In this document: positions 13,421 to 15,660 of the stretch, in pieces
How the letters are laid out: each line of letters opens with the position of its first letter
How positions within the stretch are numbered: the stretch's first letter is position 1
Assembly (NCBI GenBank): GCA_905215465.1
Contig: CAJMPT010000042.1
Span: 1-15,660 of the forward strand
Direction of reading: 5' to 3'
Source: an uncultured bacterium
Lineage (GTDB): Bacteria; Actinomycetota; Coriobacteriia; Coriobacteriales; Atopobiaceae
DNA length: 15,660 nt
The notes under the pieces: model-generated
Told to the model about the DNA's origin: nothing
What the model saw: the letters and a program-made list of their open reading frames with translations, nothing else
Databases searched by the model: none
Program-made: the position numbers and the translations under genes

Positions 13421-15242
13421 GGGAGGAGCGCCCTCGCGCCCGAGGAACATGCGTCACACGCTGCGGGTCCTTCTGGACTACATGGGCCACGCACGGACGC
13501 GGCTTGCCGTGGTGGCCGTCCTGGTCACGGTGAGCGGCCTGGCGAACCTGCTGGGCACGTACATGATTAAGCCCGTGGTCAACGCCGTGGGCGCCGGTGA
13601 CTTCGCGCGCTTTTCTCGGCTGGTAGCGCTGACGGCGTGCATCTACGCCGTGGGCGTGGCGAGCGCCGTGGGGTACACGCAGACCATGGTGCGCGCCGCG
13701 CAGAAGGTGGTCTTCGACATCAGGCGGGACCTTCTCGCCCACATAGAGGGGCTGCCGCTCTCGTTCTTTGACTCCACACGCCACGGCGACGTCATGAGCT
13801 ACTTCACCAACGACGTGGACACGGTCTCGGAGGCGCTCAACAACAGCTTTGCCAGCGCGGTCCAGGCGCTCATCCAGACGGTGGGCACCTTCACGCTGCT
13901 GGTGGTGCTCGACTGGCGCCTCACGCTCATCACGCTTGCCTGCGACGTGCTCATCGCCTGCTACGTGCGCTTCTCGGGAGGGCGGAGCCGCAGGTTCTTT
14001 GGGGCGCAGCAGACCACGCTCGGCCAGCTCGACGGCTACGTGGAGGAGATGATGACCGGCCAGAAGGTGGTCAAGGTCTTCAACCACGAGGAGGCCGCCC
14101 AGGTGGACTTCGACGCCCTCAACGAGGCGCTGCGCCAGAGCGGCACCACCGCGCAGGCCTACGCCTCGACCATGGTGCCGGTGACCGTGGCCGTCTCGTA
14201 CATGAACTTTGCCGTGGTCTGCGTGGTGGGGGCGCTTCTCGCCCTAGGCGGGCGCGCGGACGTGGGAAGCCTCGCGAGCTACCTGGTGTTTGTCCGCCAG
14301 GCCTGCATGCCCATCAACCAGCTCACGCAGCAGGGCAACTTCCTGCTGACGGCCCTCGCCGGAGCCGAGCGCATCTTTGCCGTCATGGAGAGGAAGCCCG
14401 AGGTGGACGAGGGCCGCGTGACCCTGGTGCGCTCGGACGTGGAGGCGGCCCGCACGGCGGGCGGCGCCTCAGGCTGGGCGTGGCGCATCGACGGCGAGGA
14501 CGTGCCCCTTGCCGGCGACGTGCGCTTCTATGACGTGGACTTTGGCTACGTGGAGGGGCAGGCCGTCCTCGAGGGGCTCTCGCTCTTTGCCAAGCCGGGG
14601 CAGAAGATTGCCTTCGTGGGGTCCACGGGAGCCGGAAAGACCACCATCACCAACCTAATCAACCGCTTCTACGAGGTGCGCGGCGGCGTCATCACCTACG
14701 ACGGCATCGACGTGAGGGACATCTCTAAGGAGTCCCTGCGCCGCAGCCTGGGCATCGTGCTTCAGGACACGCACCTCTTCCGCGGCACCATCGCCGACAA
14801 CATCCGCTTCGGCAAGCTGGACGCCACCGACGAGGAGGTGCGCGCCGCCGCCCGCGTGGCCAACGCCGACAGCTTCATTAGCCGCCTGCCGCAGGGCTAC
14901 GACACGCCGGTGGTGGCCGACGGCGCCAACCTCAGCCAGGGCCAGCGCCAGCTTCTGGCCATTGCCCGCGCGGCCGTGGCCGACCCTCCGGTGCTCATCC
15001 TTGACGAGGCCACGAGCTCCATCGACACCCGCACCGAGGCCATCATCGCCCGGGCCATGGACCAGCTCATGGCCGGCAGGACCACCTTCGTCATCGCGCA
15101 CCGCCTCTCCACCGTGCGCAACGCCAATGCCATCATGGTGCTGGAGCACGGCCGCATCGTGGAGCGCGGCACCCACGAGGAGCTCCTGGCCCACCACGGC
15201 GAGTACTGGCAGCTCTACACCGGCGCCAAGGAGCTGGATTAG
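13410..15242 (+). CDS. ABC exporter half-transporter, canonical-site subunit
   Basis: A 610-residue half-transporter. The membrane domain spans about 30-330 and the nucleotide-binding domain about 370-600. Walker A is GSTGAGKTT (404-412), Walker B LILDE with the catalytic Glu533, and switch His564 is in VIAHRLSTV. The signature is LSQGQ (508-512) rather than LSGGQ. In the heterodimer this altered signature faces the degenerate Walker site of the partner, while the partner's normal VSGGQ faces the active Walker site here. ATG 13410 has GGGAGG six bases upstream and overlaps the preceding gene by 11 bp, so the two are co-translated. There is an insert of about 20 residues (about 340-365) between the membrane and ATPase domains. 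The substrate is unknown. Confidence 0.95.
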   Translation: MAGRGGAPSRPRNMRHTLRVLLDYMGHARTRLAVVAVLVTVSGLANLLGTYMIKPVVNAVGAGDFARFSRLVALTACIYAVGVASAVGYTQTMVRAAQKVVFDIRRDLLAHIEGLPLSFFDSTRHGDVMSYFTNDVDTVSEALNNSFASAVQALIQTVGTFTLLVVLDWRLTLITLACDVLIACYVRFSGGRSRRFFGAQQTTLGQLDGYVEEMMTGQKVVKVFNHEEAAQVDFDALNEALRQSGTTAQAYASTMVPVTVAVSYMNFAVVCVVGALLALGGRADVGSLASYLVFVRQACMPINQLTQQGNFLLTALAGAERIFAVMERKPEVDEGRVTLVRSDVEAARTAGGASGWAWRIDGEDVPLAGDVRFYDVDFGYVEGQAVLEGLSLFAKPGQKIAFVGSTGAGKTTITNLINRFYEVRGGVITYDGIDVRDISKESLRRSLGIVLQDTHLFRGTIADNIRFGKLDATDEEVRAAARVANADSFISRLPQGYDTPVVADGANLSQGQRQLLAIARAAVADPPVLILDEATSSIDTRTEAIIARAMDQLMAGRTTFVIAHRLSTVRNANAIMVLEHGRIVERGTHEELLAHHGEYWQLYTGAKELD

Positions 15243-15253
15243 GGGAGTCTTGC

Positions 15254-15339
15254 GAAACCGACCATGCCCATCCGTCAACAGAGCCAGCAAGACACGAGGA
15301 AAAGGCTGTGAGTCTACCCGGATGGGTATGGTCGGTTTC
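15254..15339. repeat. Long inverted repeat (21-bp arms) after the ABC operon
   Basis: The left arm at 15254-15274 (begins GAAACCGACCAT) and the right arm at 15319-15339 (ends ATGGTCGGTTTC) pair over 21 bp with one G-T position; the loop is 44 bases. The left arm begins 12 bp after the ABC stop. No T tract follows either arm. It may be a transcript-end structure, a folded RNA or a small mobile palindrome. The loop can form only a weak inner stem (AGCC/GGCT). Confidence 0.75.
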
Positions 15340-15403
15340 ACGGCATTCGCCTAGAAGGCGCCTTTCTCGGTCTGCGGGCGAGTATGATGCCGTGAGCTTG
15401 GGG

Positions 15404-15660
15404 ATGAGGACGCGTGTGGAAAGGACCAACGTGGAGAAGCGCCTGTGCCGAGTTGCCGATGCCTATGGGAGGGTCCTGGTTCTGGTGGTCGCCGCGCTGC
15501 CGGCGGGCGTTGCCGCCGGTGCCGCGGACGCGCTCTTTGGCCGCGTGCTGCTGACCGTGCTCACGCTCTCGGCCGGCTACCAGGGCGGCGAGGTCACGCC
15601 GCTCTTCTCCATTGGCGCGTGTCTGGGCATGGCGCTGGCCGGGCCGCTGGGGCTTCCCGT
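15404..15660 (+). CDS. CLC-type chloride channel/transporter, partial, N-terminus unusually short
   Basis: The frame is open to the window end and encodes about 85 residues. The stretch TLSAGYQGGEVTPLFSIGACLG matches the helix-N selectivity motif (GxFxP type; GGEVTPLF in the voltage-gated chloride channel family) of CLC proteins. In full-length CLCs this motif lies about 300 residues or more from the N-terminus; here it is only about 60-65 residues from the first ATG. The earlier regions with the GSGIP and GREGP motifs are absent. A hydrophobic helix (RVLVLVVAALPAGVAAG) precedes it and could be the true first helix fused to helix N by an internal deletion. Possible starts are ATG 15404, GTG 15416 (GAGG upstream) and GTG 15431 (AAAGG upstream). 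A TATGAT at 15383-15388 could be a -10. Confidence 0.6.
   Translation, partial: MRTRVERTNVEKRLCRVADAYGRVLVLVVAALPAGVAAGAADALFGRVLLTVLTLSAGYQGGEVTPLFSIGACLGMALAGPLGLP

Noticed and set aside
1..15660. tRNA, rRNA, CRISPR array or transposase gene
   Set aside because: No tRNA-like cloverleaf, rRNA segment, regularly spaced repeats or transposase motifs were recognised by reading; the analysis was by eye only.

Overview
The window looks like chromosome from a high-GC actinobacterium. Coriobacteriia (Olsenella/Atopobiaceae-like) is my best guess, from GC-rich codon use, frequent GTG starts, the metG-rsmA-tatD order and a palindromic element of a style I associate with that class. The assignment is inference; no rRNA or other marker is present.

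Layout. (1) Bases 1-366 are a near-identical second copy of parts of the metG-rsmA locus found intact at 7939-10464. The metG part carries an in-frame deletion of 430 codons and the rsmA part breaks off after about 60 codons. Unrelated sequence begins at 367. (2) Bases 367-7606 hold a minus-strand block with a cation-homeostasis theme. In transcription order it contains a short KdpD-type sensor kinase, a KdpE-type regulator, a 283-bp regulatory gap with phased TAAAG repeats and several hairpins, a large P-type ATPase with Na,K/H,K-ATPase-like ion-site residues, two single-domain TrkA/RCK proteins, a terminator, and a separate 55-residue basic protein. (3) Bases 7607-7938 are a divergent intergenic region with one doubtful 49-codon frame and the metG leader. 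(4) Bases 7939-15242 are plus-strand: metG, rsmA (carrying a 37-bp perfect palindrome inside the gene, read in frame), a terminator, tatD, and two overlapping ABC-exporter half-transporters that form a typical asymmetric pair. (5) Bases 15243-15660 hold a long inverted repeat and then the start of a CLC-type chloride channel gene whose N-terminal part looks far too short.

How the genes work together. KdpD/KdpE normally sense low K+ or turgor and switch on the KdpFABC pump. Here no kdpFABC is present. The next gene downstream is instead a P2C-like ATPase followed by two RCK subunits, with no TrkH/KtrB channel in the window. The most interesting hypothesis is a self-contained K+ (or Na+/K+) module: a Kdp-type sensor, a P2C-type pump and nucleotide-binding RCK regulators. 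The duplicated metG/rsmA pieces that bracket this block suggest either a recombination event or an assembly join, and should be checked before the left edge is interpreted.
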